This document shows positions 20,752 through 30,454 of a stretch of DNA of 64,000 bases, in pieces. The stretch is from an uncultured Lachnospiraceae bacterium. Lineage in GTDB: Bacteria; Bacillota; Clostridia; Lachnospirales; Lachnospiraceae. The notes beneath the pieces are model-generated. The model worked only from the letters and a program-made list of their open reading frames with translations. It ran no database searches and had not been told where the DNA came from. The stretch covers positions 1-64,000 of the forward strand of contig CANQDW010000005.1 of NCBI GenBank assembly GCA_947593975.1, in the 5' to 3' direction. Positions within the stretch are counted from its first letter, which is position 1, and each line of letters opens with the position of its first letter. The position numbers and the translations under genes were made by a program.

Positions 20752-22287
20752 ATGATAACTACCAGTTCTAACGTGTGTATACTTATATCAATAATCTTTT
20801 ATCTGATCTTGGTTATTGGCATAGGTATATTTTTTTCACGCAAAAACAATTCGACCAAAGACTTTTACCTTGGCGGACGTAACCTCGGCCCCTTTGTAAC
20901 GGCAATGAGCGCAGAAGCCTCGGACATGAGCAGCTGGCTGCTTATGGGACTTCCGGGATTAGCTTATGCCACAGGCGTTGCAGACGCTGCATGGACTGCG
21001 ATAGGACTTGCAATAGGTACATATGTCAACTGGCTTATTGTTGCAAAACGTCTCAGAAAATATACTGAAATTGCGGGAGACTCTACGACAGTGCCCGAGT
21101 TCTTCTCAAAGAGGCACAGGGATGAAAAGCATATCCTTTCAATCATAGCTGCTCTTGTGATCATAGTATTCTTTATTCCATATACGGCTTCAGGATTTGC
21201 TGCATGCGGAAAACTCTTCAACAGTCTTTTCGGAGTGAATTATGTAACCGCGATGATCATCAGCGGAATAGTGATCGTTCTGTATACAACGCTCGGCGGA
21301 TTCCTTGCCGCAAGCACGTCAGACTTCTTACAGAGCATCATCATGACGATCGCGCTCATAGTAATACTTGGTTTTGGCGTAGTAAGCGCAGGCGGTATGG
21401 GCGCCGTTATAGAAAACGCAAAATCACTTCCGGGATATTTCAGCTTCACACAGACATATTCAGACGGGGCGGCCGCTCCTTATCCGCCTCTTACGATCGC
21501 TTCAATGATCGCATGGGGACTTGGCTACTTCGGAATGCCTCATATCATATTAAGGTTCATGGCTATAAAAGATGAAAACAAACTTAAGCTCTCCAGGAGG
21601 ATCGCTTCAATATGGGTTGTAATATCTCTTTCCGTTGCAGTATTCATAGGACTTATGGGTAACGCAATGAGTAAAAACGGCGTGCTTGAAACATTAAAAG
21701 ACCCTGAAACGATCATTGTTGAGATTGCCAAACTTATAAGCTCGCACGGTATACTTGCCGCCATAGTAGCAGGCGTGATCCTTGCAGGAATCCTTGCGGC
21801 AACAATGTCTACATCAGATTCACAGCTTCTCGCCGCTTCTTCAAGTATATCAAAAGATATCTTAGAGGATGGTTTTAAATTGAAATTATCTAACACAGCA
21901 TCTATGATAGCTGCGCGTATTACGGTTGTAGTCATCGCAGCGATCGCAATATTTATCGCAAGCGACCCCAACAGCTCGGTATTCGGAATAGTATCGTTCT
22001 CATGGGCCGGTTTCGGAGCTTCTTTCGGACCTGTCGTACTGTTCTCGCTTTTCTGGAAACGAAGCAACAAGTGGGGCGCCCTTGCAGGAATGTTAAGCGG
22101 CGGCATAACCGTATTTGTATGGAAATTTGTCCTTAACCCGCTTGGAGGAATATTCGGTATATATGAACTTCTCCCGGCGTTTATAGTAGCATGTATATTC
22201 TTTGTAGTTGTGAGCCTTGCTACACCTGCTCCTTCCAAAGAAATTACTGACGAATTTGAAAAAGTAAAGAAAGCTGTTGCAAAATAA
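20752..22287 (+). CDS. putP: Sodium/proline symporter (PutP family)
   Basis: SSS-family protein: FYLGGRNLGPFVTAMSAEASDMSSWLLMGLPG. Confidence 0.93.
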   Translation: MITTSSNVCILISIIFYLILVIGIGIFFSRKNNSTKDFYLGGRNLGPFVTAMSAEASDMSSWLLMGLPGLAYATGVADAAWTAIGLAIGTYVNWLIVAKRLRKYTEIAGDSTTVPEFFSKRHRDEKHILSIIAALVIIVFFIPYTASGFAACGKLFNSLFGVNYVTAMIISGIVIVLYTTLGGFLAASTSDFLQSIIMTIALIVILGFGVVSAGGMGAVIENAKSLPGYFSFTQTYSDGAAAPYPPLTIASMIAWGLGYFGMPHIILRFMAIKDENKLKLSRRIASIWVVISLSVAVFIGLMGNAMSKNGVLETLKDPETIIVEIAKLISSHGILAAIVAGVILAGILAATMSTSDSQLLAASSSISKDILEDGFKLKLSNTASMIAARITVVVIAAIAIFIASDPNSSVFGIVSFSWAGFGASFGPVVLFSLFWKRSNKWGALAGMLSGGITVFVWKFVLNPLGGIFGIYELLPAFIVACIFFVVVSLATPAPSKEITDEFEKVKKAVAK

Positions 22288-22288
22288 T

Positions 22289-23134
22289 ATGAAAATCGGT
22301 CTGGTTATGGAAGGCGGCGCCATGAGAGGCATGTATACCGCCGGCGTAATTGATGTATTTATGGAGAATAATATCACCTTTGACGGGGCTGTCGGAGTTT
22401 CAGCGGGAGCTGCTTTCGGCTGTAACTATAAGTCCCGCCAGCCCGGCCGCGTCATACGCTACAATAAAAAATACTGCCGGGATAAAAGATTTGCCGGTCT
22501 TGGCTCTCTGCTTTTTACGGGCAACCTTTACGGCGCCAAATTCTGTTATCAGACAATCCCTCAGCTTTTAGATGTATTTGATACCGAAACTTTTAAAAAC
22601 TCACCAATGGAATTTTACGCTGTCGGCACTGATGTAAATACCGGAAAAGCCGTATACCACAAGTGTAGTACAGGTGACTTTACCGATATAGAATGGCTTC
22701 GCGCATCAGCGTCAATGCCTGTTGTTTCACAAATTGTCAATATCGGAAAATATTCGCTTTTAGACGGCGGAATGTCCGATTCTATCCCGATAAGATATTT
22801 CCAGCATAAAGGTTATGAGAAAAACGTCATTATACTGACAAGACCTCTGGGTTATCAGAAATCTCCCAATTCCTTTATGCCGCTTATAAAACTTCTCTAC
22901 AGAAAATATCCTTTATTCGTAAATGCAATACAGACAAGGCATATACGGTATAACAAAACCCTGCAGTATATTTCAGAACAGGAAGAAAAGGGCGCCGTAT
23001 ACGTAATAAGGCCAAGCCGCGCCATTACTCTCGGCGCAGTAGAGCGTGACCCGGATAAACTGGAAGAAATATATCAGCTTGGCAGACGTGATGCCGAGAA
23101 TCATATTAAAGATATACAGGACTACATGGTATAA
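22289..23134 (+). CDS. Patatin-like phospholipase family protein
   Basis: GLVMEGGAMRGMYTAGVID, GVSAGA (GxSxG), DGG catalytic motif. Confidence 0.92.
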   Translation: MKIGLVMEGGAMRGMYTAGVIDVFMENNITFDGAVGVSAGAAFGCNYKSRQPGRVIRYNKKYCRDKRFAGLGSLLFTGNLYGAKFCYQTIPQLLDVFDTETFKNSPMEFYAVGTDVNTGKAVYHKCSTGDFTDIEWLRASASMPVVSQIVNIGKYSLLDGGMSDSIPIRYFQHKGYEKNVIILTRPLGYQKSPNSFMPLIKLLYRKYPLFVNAIQTRHIRYNKTLQYISEQEEKGAVYVIRPSRAITLGAVERDPDKLEEIYQLGRRDAENHIKDIQDYMV

Positions 23135-23234
23135 GACACGTTTTCACTTGTTTCGCCACGCAGCGGTGCATAAAATAGCAAAATACGCTATTTAAGCACC
23201 GGCGGTCTCAAACAGTCTTATACCATGTAGTCCT
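23118..23234. repeat. Nested inverted repeat incorporating the 3' end of the patatin gene
   Basis: aggactacatggtataagac (23118-23137) is the exact reverse complement of gtcttataccatgtagtcct (23215-23234); the interior holds a second stem cggtgc..aaatagc/gctattt.agcaccg. Confidence 0.95.
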
Positions 23235-23284
23235 TCCTATTTGATTATATGTTCATTTATACGAAGATTACTGCAAATTACAGG

Positions 23285-25348
23285 TTATTTTATTATAGTG
23301 ACATCGTTGTCATATAATAAATTTCCATCTTCACTAAATAACAGAGGACAGTTTGATACGTCAATGGTAGTTAGTTGATTATCATAACACTTTAAAATGC
23401 TTAATTTTGTACACTTCGTTACATCCAAACTACTTAGCTTGTTTCCATAACATATCAGTTCTTTTAATTCTGTACACCTTGTTACATCCAGGCTACTTAG
23501 TTTGTTTGCCACACATGCCACTTCTTTTAACGCCGTACACCTTGTTACATCCAGACTGCTTAATTGATTGCCTGAACATTCCAATAATTCTAATTTTGTG
23601 CAGCCTGTTATATCCAAACTATTTAATTGATTGGCAGAGCATATCAATGATTCTAATGCTGTACATCCTGTTACATCCAGACTACTTAATTGATTGCCAG
23701 AGCATCTCAATAATTCTAATGCTGTGCAGCCTGTTACACCCAAACTGCTTAATTCAAAATTGTCGCTACAATCCAATGATTTAAGTGCTGTACATCCTGT
23801 TACATCTAAACTATTTAATTTATTGTCTCTGCAATTCAATGATTTAAGCGCTGTACATCCTGTCACATCTAAACTGCTTAGCTTAACTGTACTATCCCAA
23901 TTTAAATATTCTAATGCCACGCAGCCTGTTGCATTTACATTAGCAAGTTGAAGATTATAATCAAATGATAACGAAACTAAATTTTTTAAATTTGACACAT
24001 CTAAACTATTTAATTTATTGCCTCTGCAATCCAATGATTTAAGTGCCGTACATCCTGTTACTTTCAAATTGCTTAACTGAGTGTTCGAACAATCCAAACT
24101 CTCCAATGCTATACATCCTGTTACTTTCAAATTGCTTAACTGAGTGGTCGAACAATCCAAACTCTCCAATGTTATACATCCTGTAGCATCCAAACTACTT
24201 ATTTGACAGTCATAAAACTCCAAATTTTTCAACGACGTGCAATCCATTACTTTCAAACTGCTTAATTGAGTTCTCAAACACATCAATGTTTCCAATGCTG
24301 TGCAACTTGTTGCATCTACAGCAAGTTGAGAATTACCAGAAAATGATAAATCCTCTAACTTTTCTAAATGCGAAACGTCTAAAATAGTTAATCTATTATT
24401 GCCACAATACAACAATTCTAATGCCTTACATCCTGTCACATCTAAACTGCTTAATTGGTTATCATAACATTCAAACTCTCTCAACGCCGTAAAATCTGAT
24501 AAATTTAAATCCCCTGTTAGATTTTTTGAGATACTATTATAATTATCATCATAAGTCGCATCCCAATCTATTCCTACAAGCCTTCCGTTTTCCCACGTAT
24601 ATTCATCACTATTATTTATATCTTCACTAACCCATGCTCCACGCTCCTTCTGTTCCTTAATTATCTTTTGAAGCGCTTTTACATCATTTGCATTTTTATC
24701 AGTATTATCAGGATTTTTAGTCGGAGTAGATGTTTCAAAAGGTGTTGGATCAATATCCAGCGCAGGTGGCGACACAATTCCTGTATTTGGTTCCTTTGTT
24801 GACGTTGCTGTTGGTTCCTCCGTCTGTATAGGTTCGTCACTTACATCCGGTTCATGCGTTTTTACAGGTTCGTTATTGTCACCCGGTACGTTAGTTGCCT
24901 GCGGCGGTGTGCTCTGCACATTCTGTCCCAATGTATTATCAAAGAATATATTTCCTTGTACATCCTGCGTTGTATGCTCTTCAGCCTTATTCCTTACCGT
25001 AACCTTAACCGTCTTCTTTACCTTTTTATTGCTCTTTGCAGTTACGGTTATTTTTGTGTTTCCTGCACTTACGGCAGTCACCACTCCTTTCTTAGTAACA
25101 GCCGCAATACTTTTATTGCCGGACTTATACTTAACTGATTTTCCTGCTTTTTTAGGCGTTACTTTCTTTACCTTGATAGTCGCTTTCTCGCCCACATTCA
25201 TAGACAGTTTTGTCCTGTTCAAAGTTATCTTTTTTGCCTTTACGGCAGCGTATGATATACTTGACTGAGCTGATAGCAGTGAACATACCAAAGCTGCTGT
25301 TAAAGTTACACTTGCAATTGATCTGATTTTCCTATTTGATTTACTCAT
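23285..25348 (-). CDS. Secreted leucine-rich-repeat protein with N-terminal Ig-like (Big2-type) domain
   Basis: Signal peptide, Big2-like segment (KKITLNRTKLSMNVGEKATIKVKK...), PT-rich linker, many ~21-aa LRR units such as SLDVTGCTALKSLDCSDNxL. Confidence 0.9.
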   Translation of the reverse strand: MSKSNRKIRSIASVTLTAALVCSLLSAQSSISYAAVKAKKITLNRTKLSMNVGEKATIKVKKVTPKKAGKSVKYKSGNKSIAAVTKKGVVTAVSAGNTKITVTAKSNKKVKKTVKVTVRNKAEEHTTQDVQGNIFFDNTLGQNVQSTPPQATNVPGDNNEPVKTHEPDVSDEPIQTEEPTATSTKEPNTGIVSPPALDIDPTPFETSTPTKNPDNTDKNANDVKALQKIIKEQKERGAWVSEDINNSDEYTWENGRLVGIDWDATYDDNYNSISKNLTGDLNLSDFTALREFECYDNQLSSLDVTGCKALELLYCGNNRLTILDVSHLEKLEDLSFSGNSQLAVDATSCTALETLMCLRTQLSSLKVMDCTSLKNLEFYDCQISSLDATGCITLESLDCSTTQLSNLKVTGCIALESLDCSNTQLSNLKVTGCTALKSLDCRGNKLNSLDVSNLKNLVSLSFDYNLQLANVNATGCVALEYLNWDSTVKLSSLDVTGCTALKSLNCRDNKLNSLDVTGCTALKSLDCSDNFELSSLGVTGCTALELLRCSGNQLSSLDVTGCTALESLICSANQLNSLDITGCTKLELLECSGNQLSSLDVTRCTALKEVACVANKLSSLDVTRCTELKELICYGNKLSSLDVTKCTKLSILKCYDNQLTTIDVSNCPLLFSEDGNLLYDNDVTIIK

Positions 25349-25470
25349 AGCAATCTCCTTTAAACGTATAAATTAACTATATAGATATATTTTAGCCTAT
25401 ATAGTTTATAGAATTATAGCATAATAGCCCATACTATTCAAGTAACATTAAACTGAAAGGGCGAATAATT

Positions 25471-25812
25471 ATGGATGCTTTGGATTACTACGCAATAGGT
25501 CAAAGAATACGAAAAACCAGAAGAGCAAGAGGATTGTCACAAGAAAAACTTGCCGAAATAGTAGGAATTTCTACCACTCATATGAGCCACATCGAGACTG
25601 CAAATACTAAAATGAGCCTTCTTACTTTTACACAAATTGCACTGGCGCTAGAAGTAAGAACGGATGAACTGCTATATGATAACAGTCCTGAAAATCGCAG
25701 CGCTTCCATCGCTCATATCGCAGAGCTGTTAGACAACTGTACAACCCAACAGGTACGTATAATCGAAGATATAGTTAACGCCACTAAACAATCCTTGAAT
25801 AAAAATCTGTAG
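25471..25812 (+). CDS. XRE family transcriptional regulator
   Basis: HTH: IGQRIRKTRRARGLSQEKLAEIVGISTTHMSHIETANTKMSLLTFTQIALAL. Confidence 0.92.
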   Translation: MDALDYYAIGQRIRKTRRARGLSQEKLAEIVGISTTHMSHIETANTKMSLLTFTQIALALEVRTDELLYDNSPENRSASIAHIAELLDNCTTQQVRIIEDIVNATKQSLNKNL

Positions 25813-25860
25813 AATTTACCAGTCAGTATAAATACAACCGGTAATATATTGAAATGCAGA

Positions 25861-26793
25861 TTAAGGATTATAAAAATTTTCCTTTCTAAGGTACCAGATA
25901 TTGTGCGCCAACAGCAGCCCGCCATACAACAGTACAGACAATAAAATTATTGAAGAAAAGTCGCGGGTTAAAGAGTTAGTTGCCCAGCAGATACCCGAAA
26001 TGATAAAGTGGCTTATAATGTATGCGGCGGGATAAAGGCCGAGCCTCTCCGCCCAAATGCGTATTTGCTTTTTCTTTCTTGTAACAAACCATACAATTAT
26101 CATAATTGCCAGTGCTGATACTGCAATTATAAGGTAATATCCGAGCGCCAGTCTAGGCAGTGTAATTGCATGTTCGGTATCTGCGCCCGCTTCGATTTGA
26201 TCTTCAGCGTAGGGATCATACTCTGCTATGCAGATATTCTCGGTTTCGTCGTTTGGGACATAAGAGATAAACATTGGTTTGCTTCTTCCTTCGACTACCG
26301 CTGACAGATTTTCGTTTCTCTTTGAAAACCATCTGTCCCAAATAGTAGTCCACGCCTCAATATCGCAATAGCATATACTGCTGTCGTAAGGATCGTCGTA
26401 GACTCTGTAATCAAAGTCCGTCACGCTTTCATCAAAATTTAAAATAATACCTTTATCGCCGTATTTTTCAAGCGTAACTATACCTTCGGAATAGGGAATA
26501 TAGATTGGCGCTGACAGTTTTACAAACACTGAAACTGCAAAAAGCACAACAAATACTGCCGTCATGGCAATTATATTAATTTTCTTTATCTTCATTTTCC
26601 GGTTCAGGTTCTTAAGCGGCGCCGCGTCATTAGAATTCTGTATCGGCTTTGGGTCTTTAGTTTTCTGATATTCATTCATACAAGCTTCGCAGCCTTTAAG
26701 ATGTTCTTCTATAAAAGCTGCCGTATCGGCACTGACCATATCTTCTGAATATAAAGGAATAAGGTCCCGTACAATGCTGCACTCATTTTTCAT
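25861..26793 (-). CDS. zf-HC2-type anti-sigma factor, membrane protein
   Basis: CSIVRDLIPLYSEDMVSADTAAFIEEHLKGCEACMNEY followed by TM segments; just downstream of an ECF sigma gene. Confidence 0.85.
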   Translation of the reverse strand: MKNECSIVRDLIPLYSEDMVSADTAAFIEEHLKGCEACMNEYQKTKDPKPIQNSNDAAPLKNLNRKMKIKKINIIAMTAVFVVLFAVSVFVKLSAPIYIPYSEGIVTLEKYGDKGIILNFDESVTDFDYRVYDDPYDSSICYCDIEAWTTIWDRWFSKRNENLSAVVEGRSKPMFISYVPNDETENICIAEYDPYAEDQIEAGADTEHAITLPRLALGYYLIIAVSALAIMIIVWFVTRKKKQIRIWAERLGLYPAAYIISHFIISGICWATNSLTRDFSSIILLSVLLYGGLLLAHNIWYLRKENFYNP

Positions 26794-27289
26794 AATCTTT
26801 GTCCTCCAGTTCTGACTTGATCATCGCTTTGGCACGGTGGTAAGTCACACATGCCCAATTATCAGATTTACCGAACATCTGCCCTATCTGCCTAAAACTC
26901 AATTCCGCAAATACTCTCCACATAAAAACTTCCTTGTATGTTTCCGGCAGTGTATGCAAAATGTTCCTTACCGCTTCTGCTTCTTCCTTTCTTATAAACA
27001 GTTCTTCGGCAGCTGCTTCTTCAGACGGCAGATCAAAAAGCTCTGTTTCATCAATACTTTCTGTCCTGCCGGATTTTTTCAGATATGTGTAATAGCAGTT
27101 TTTGGCTATCTGACAAAGCCATACCCGTATATCGCAGTCTCCGCGGAATCCGTTTATGGAGCGCATTGCCTTAAAGAATGTCTCGCTTGTAATTTCATCA
27201 GCTATGCTTTCGCTTCCTGACAATCTGCGGATGTAGCGATATACATCGTCAAAATAGGTCCGGTATACTTTCTCAAACTCCGTCACTCC
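26783..27289 (-). CDS. ECF RNA polymerase sigma factor
   Basis: Sigma70 region 2 (FDDVYRYIRRLSGSESIADEITSETFFKAMRSI) and region 4; GTG start MTEFEKVY preferred because AGGTGGTGGAG lies just upstream. Confidence 0.9.
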   Translation of the reverse strand, partial: GVTEFEKVYRTYFDDVYRYIRRLSGSESIADEITSETFFKAMRSINGFRGDCDIRVWLCQIAKNCYYTYLKKSGRTESIDETELFDLPSEEAAAEELFIRKEEAEAVRNILHTLPETYKEVFMWRVFAELSFRQIGQMFGKSDNWACVTYHRAKAMIKSELEDKDYEK

Positions 27290-27297
27290 ACCACCTG

Positions 27298-27336
27298 CTT
27301 TCATCTATAAGACCCGGAAGAAACAAAAACCTTACA
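27298..27336 (-). promoter_or_regulatory. Candidate ECF-type promoter upstream of the sigma factor gene
   Basis: Minus strand TGTAAGGTTTTTGTTTCTTCCGGGTCTTATAGATGAAAG; aligns without gaps to 62248-62286. Confidence 0.6.
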
Positions 27337-27387
27337 GGAATCCAAAAATTTTTTTAATTATACTTTTATCCATATCTGCCAACATCA

Positions 27388-28716
27388 TTACGGTCCCAGG
27401 ATATTAAACATCCTGTCATCTCCGCACTCTTTGTAATAATAAAGCTGAATCTCCGACCATTCAATGAATACGTCATATAAATGAGCTGCTTCATATCGAT
27501 GCTCATACAAAAACTGAACCGGCTCATTATTAATTTTATATTCATCTCCCTTTTCATAATAATCTTCTATCCTATCGTCCCTCAAAAGCACAAACAGATT
27601 AAACTGATCTATATAAGGCGCTAAATCAGGATTAAACGTATCGTATAAGATCATTGTTTTTGCCTGCTTGATCCTCTCCACGATATCTTCCCACATTTCT
27701 GCCGGCAGATAGTTTTCAGTCAAATAATATCTGTCATAAAAATAAGGATAAACATCATTAATAAACGGAAGAATAAAAGAGGCGCTTTCTTCTTCAATTT
27801 TTAAAACCGAAATTGAATCTTCATCATGATAATAATCACTAGGAACAATATGAAACAATATCTCAGCTCCGTAATACCCAATGCTACTATAACGAATATC
27901 AAATATTTCCTTACGCAGCTGTTTGGCAATTAAAACACTCTTTACAAAACGGTCACACGGATTCTTATACCTCTCCCTCATCTCCCTAAAATTCATACGT
28001 TCGACAATATCAGACTTTTCTATATCTGTACAGCCTTCCATCCATTTAAAAGCGACGACGCTTCCCATTCTGTGAATCAATTCTGTCTTAGGTTCTTTGC
28101 CTTCAAAATATCCAATCATATTTGGCTGTTTTTTATATGCTTCAAGGCAAAAAGTTATCGAATATAATTCACTTGAAATCCTGAACGCCTTATTATCACA
28201 TTCCAACTTTTCCCCGTCAACCAAAGAATCATTTAAGCATTCATAAAACTGACGGGTCCTTTCCGCAAAAGATACTCCTTTAATTTTAGATATTGTCACA
28301 ACATATTCTCTGCTTTTATATGTTTCATTTTCATAAAATGATAATTCCTGATACTTCCATACGGGTTTTAACTTATCCAAGATCACTCTTTTCAGCGTTT
28401 TTTCCCTAAGTTTTAGATTAACAAGCGATTCGTCGATCAAATCATCTTTAGAAAATTTTCTATTTGTTTCCGCATCATAAAGAGTCATTGCGTTTTCAGC
28501 CGCAATCGCATATAATCTCGGCAATATACTTTGTACTATGCTATAAGAAGTTGCAATATACAAAAATGGTACCTGATCATATGTTTCAGGCGGATACTTT
28601 ATTGTGGCATGACATTTTTCTGAAAGTTCTTTTTCAATCTGTTTTTTTACCATTTCCGCTGCAGAAGCATTGCGGGCCGCATCTTCTGAGCCATATATAA
28701 ATAAACGATACAGCAT
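27388..28716 (-). CDS. Hypothetical protein, no domain recognised
   Basis: 442-aa uninterrupted ORF starting MLYRLFIYGSEDAARNASAAEMVKKQIEKELSE. Confidence 0.8.
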   Translation of the reverse strand: MLYRLFIYGSEDAARNASAAEMVKKQIEKELSEKCHATIKYPPETYDQVPFLYIATSYSIVQSILPRLYAIAAENAMTLYDAETNRKFSKDDLIDESLVNLKLREKTLKRVILDKLKPVWKYQELSFYENETYKSREYVVTISKIKGVSFAERTRQFYECLNDSLVDGEKLECDNKAFRISSELYSITFCLEAYKKQPNMIGYFEGKEPKTELIHRMGSVVAFKWMEGCTDIEKSDIVERMNFREMRERYKNPCDRFVKSVLIAKQLRKEIFDIRYSSIGYYGAEILFHIVPSDYYHDEDSISVLKIEEESASFILPFINDVYPYFYDRYYLTENYLPAEMWEDIVERIKQAKTMILYDTFNPDLAPYIDQFNLFVLLRDDRIEDYYEKGDEYKINNEPVQFLYEHRYEAAHLYDVFIEWSEIQLYYYKECGDDRMFNILGP

Positions 28717-28730
28717 ATGAGCCTCCTATT

Positions 28731-28769
28731 AAAAACAGCGCGGCGGCAGGGATCATTCCCTTCCGCCGC
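28731..28769 (-). terminator. Rho-independent terminator downstream of the FGGY kinase
   Basis: gcggcggcaggga...tcccttccgccgc hairpin (one mismatch) followed by TTTTT on the minus strand. Confidence 0.8.
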
Positions 28770-28795
28770 TTCGTATTGACCGTATACAATTTCCG

Positions 28796-30397
28796 TTATT
28801 TCAGCGAATCAACCGCTGCCCTCTCAATAGGAAGTCCGCCCAGATAACGTTCAATGAACTTATCAAATCCTTCTGCGTCAGAAGCATCAGGCGACATCTG
28901 AACTCCCTTCTCTCCTGCAAATACCTTCTCATCAAGGAATTCTGCAAGCGATCTTCCTTCCTTATTTACCATGTAAGATGCAAGTAGGGCAATTCCCCAT
29001 GCTCCGCCTTCTCCGGCAGTTTCCATAACCGATACCGGCGCGTTCATGGCTGCTGCCAGTATTCTCTGTCCTACGCCCTTGGTCTTGAACAATCCGCCGT
29101 GTCCGGTAATATTATCTACTTTAACTTTTTCCTGCTTAAGAAGGATATCGCATCCTGTCTTAAGAGCTCCAAGAGCAGTAAGCAAATTCACTCTCATAAA
29201 GTTTGCAAGATTGAATTTGCTGTCCGGAGTCCTTACAAATAACGGTCTTCCTTCTTCAAATCCAGTGATATGCTCTCCCGAGAAATAGTTATAAGCAAGG
29301 AGTCCGCCGCAGTCGGCATCTCCTTCAAGGGCTTTATTATAAAGCGTGCCAAAGAGCTTGTTCATATCCACTTCTATGCCAAATGCCTCTGCGAATTCTT
29401 TAAATATATTCACCCATGCATTCAGGTCCGACGTACAGTTATTGCAGTGAACCATTGCAACCGGGTCGCCTGAAGGAGTAGTTACAAGGTCAATAGCTTC
29501 ATACGCTTTGCTAAGTTCATTTTCAAGAACAACCATTGCGAATACGGATGTTCCTGCCGATACGTTGCCCGTGCGCTTTGCAACACTGTTTGTTGCTACC
29601 ATTCCTGTTCCCGCATCGCCTTCCGGAGGACAGAGTTTAATGCCTCCCTTAAGCGAGCCCGAAACATCAAGAAGCTTAGCTCCCTCATCGGTAAGTACCC
29701 CTGCATCATCGCCTGCATTAAGCACTTTAGGGAAGATATCATTAATCTTAAGATCAATGCCTTTTCCTGCGATAAGCTCCTCAAACTGGCTTACCATTTT
29801 ACTGTTATATGTACCTGTACTGCTGTCTATAGGGAACATTCCCGAAGCCTCTCCCACTCCAAGTACTTTTTCGCCTGTCAGTTTCCAGTGGACATAACCT
29901 GCAAGCGTTGTCTGGAAAGCAATATCCTTAACATGCTCTTCTCCGTTTAATATCGCCTGATAAAGATGCGCTATACTCCATCTCTGAGGTATATTGAAAC
30001 CAAAAAGCTGTGAAAGTTCCTGCGACGCCTTTTCCGTTATCGTATTTCTCCATGTCCTGAACGGAACAAGAAGGCTGCCGTCCTTATTAAACGCAAGATA
30101 ACCATGCATCATTGCGCTGAATCCTATTGCCTTAAGACTTGTAACATCCGTACCATACAGCTTCTGTACATCCTTTTTCATGTCTGCATAACAGTCCTGA
30201 AGGCCCGTCCATATATCGTCTTCGCTATATGTCCATATTCCGTTCTCAAGTCTGTTCTCCCAGTCATGGCTTCCCTGGGCAATCGGTTCATTATCTCTGC
30301 CTATGAGCACTGCTTTGATCCTTGTTGAACCGAATTCAATTCCCAGAATTGCATTGCCTGCTTCAATAAAACCCTTAATATCGTATTTTGCCTCCAT
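28796..30397 (-). CDS. FGGY-family carbohydrate kinase (xylulokinase-like)
   Basis: [62 protein letters not shown]. Confidence 0.88.
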   Translation of the reverse strand: MEAKYDIKGFIEAGNAILGIEFGSTRIKAVLIGRDNEPIAQGSHDWENRLENGIWTYSEDDIWTGLQDCYADMKKDVQKLYGTDVTSLKAIGFSAMMHGYLAFNKDGSLLVPFRTWRNTITEKASQELSQLFGFNIPQRWSIAHLYQAILNGEEHVKDIAFQTTLAGYVHWKLTGEKVLGVGEASGMFPIDSSTGTYNSKMVSQFEELIAGKGIDLKINDIFPKVLNAGDDAGVLTDEGAKLLDVSGSLKGGIKLCPPEGDAGTGMVATNSVAKRTGNVSAGTSVFAMVVLENELSKAYEAIDLVTTPSGDPVAMVHCNNCTSDLNAWVNIFKEFAEAFGIEVDMNKLFGTLYNKALEGDADCGGLLAYNYFSGEHITGFEEGRPLFVRTPDSKFNLANFMRVNLLTALGALKTGCDILLKQEKVKVDNITGHGGLFKTKGVGQRILAAAMNAPVSVMETAGEGGAWGIALLASYMVNKEGRSLAEFLDEKVFAGEKGVQMSPDASDAEGFDKFIERYLGGLPIERAAVDSLK

Positions 30398-30454
30398 AAA
30401 AAAACCTCCCGTTAAATTGATTTATTTATATTTTACACCATTTATACCATTATT

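Noticed and set aside
23330-24490. Regular short repeats that could be mistaken for a CRISPR array
   Set aside because: Repeats are in frame inside a long ORF and encode LRR units; there are no unique spacers or cas genes.
27388-27557. 27366-27557 ORF (MKREMNIKLIMSRF...) as a separate gene
   Set aside because: Overlaps the 3' end of the 442-aa ORF in another frame with no independent support.
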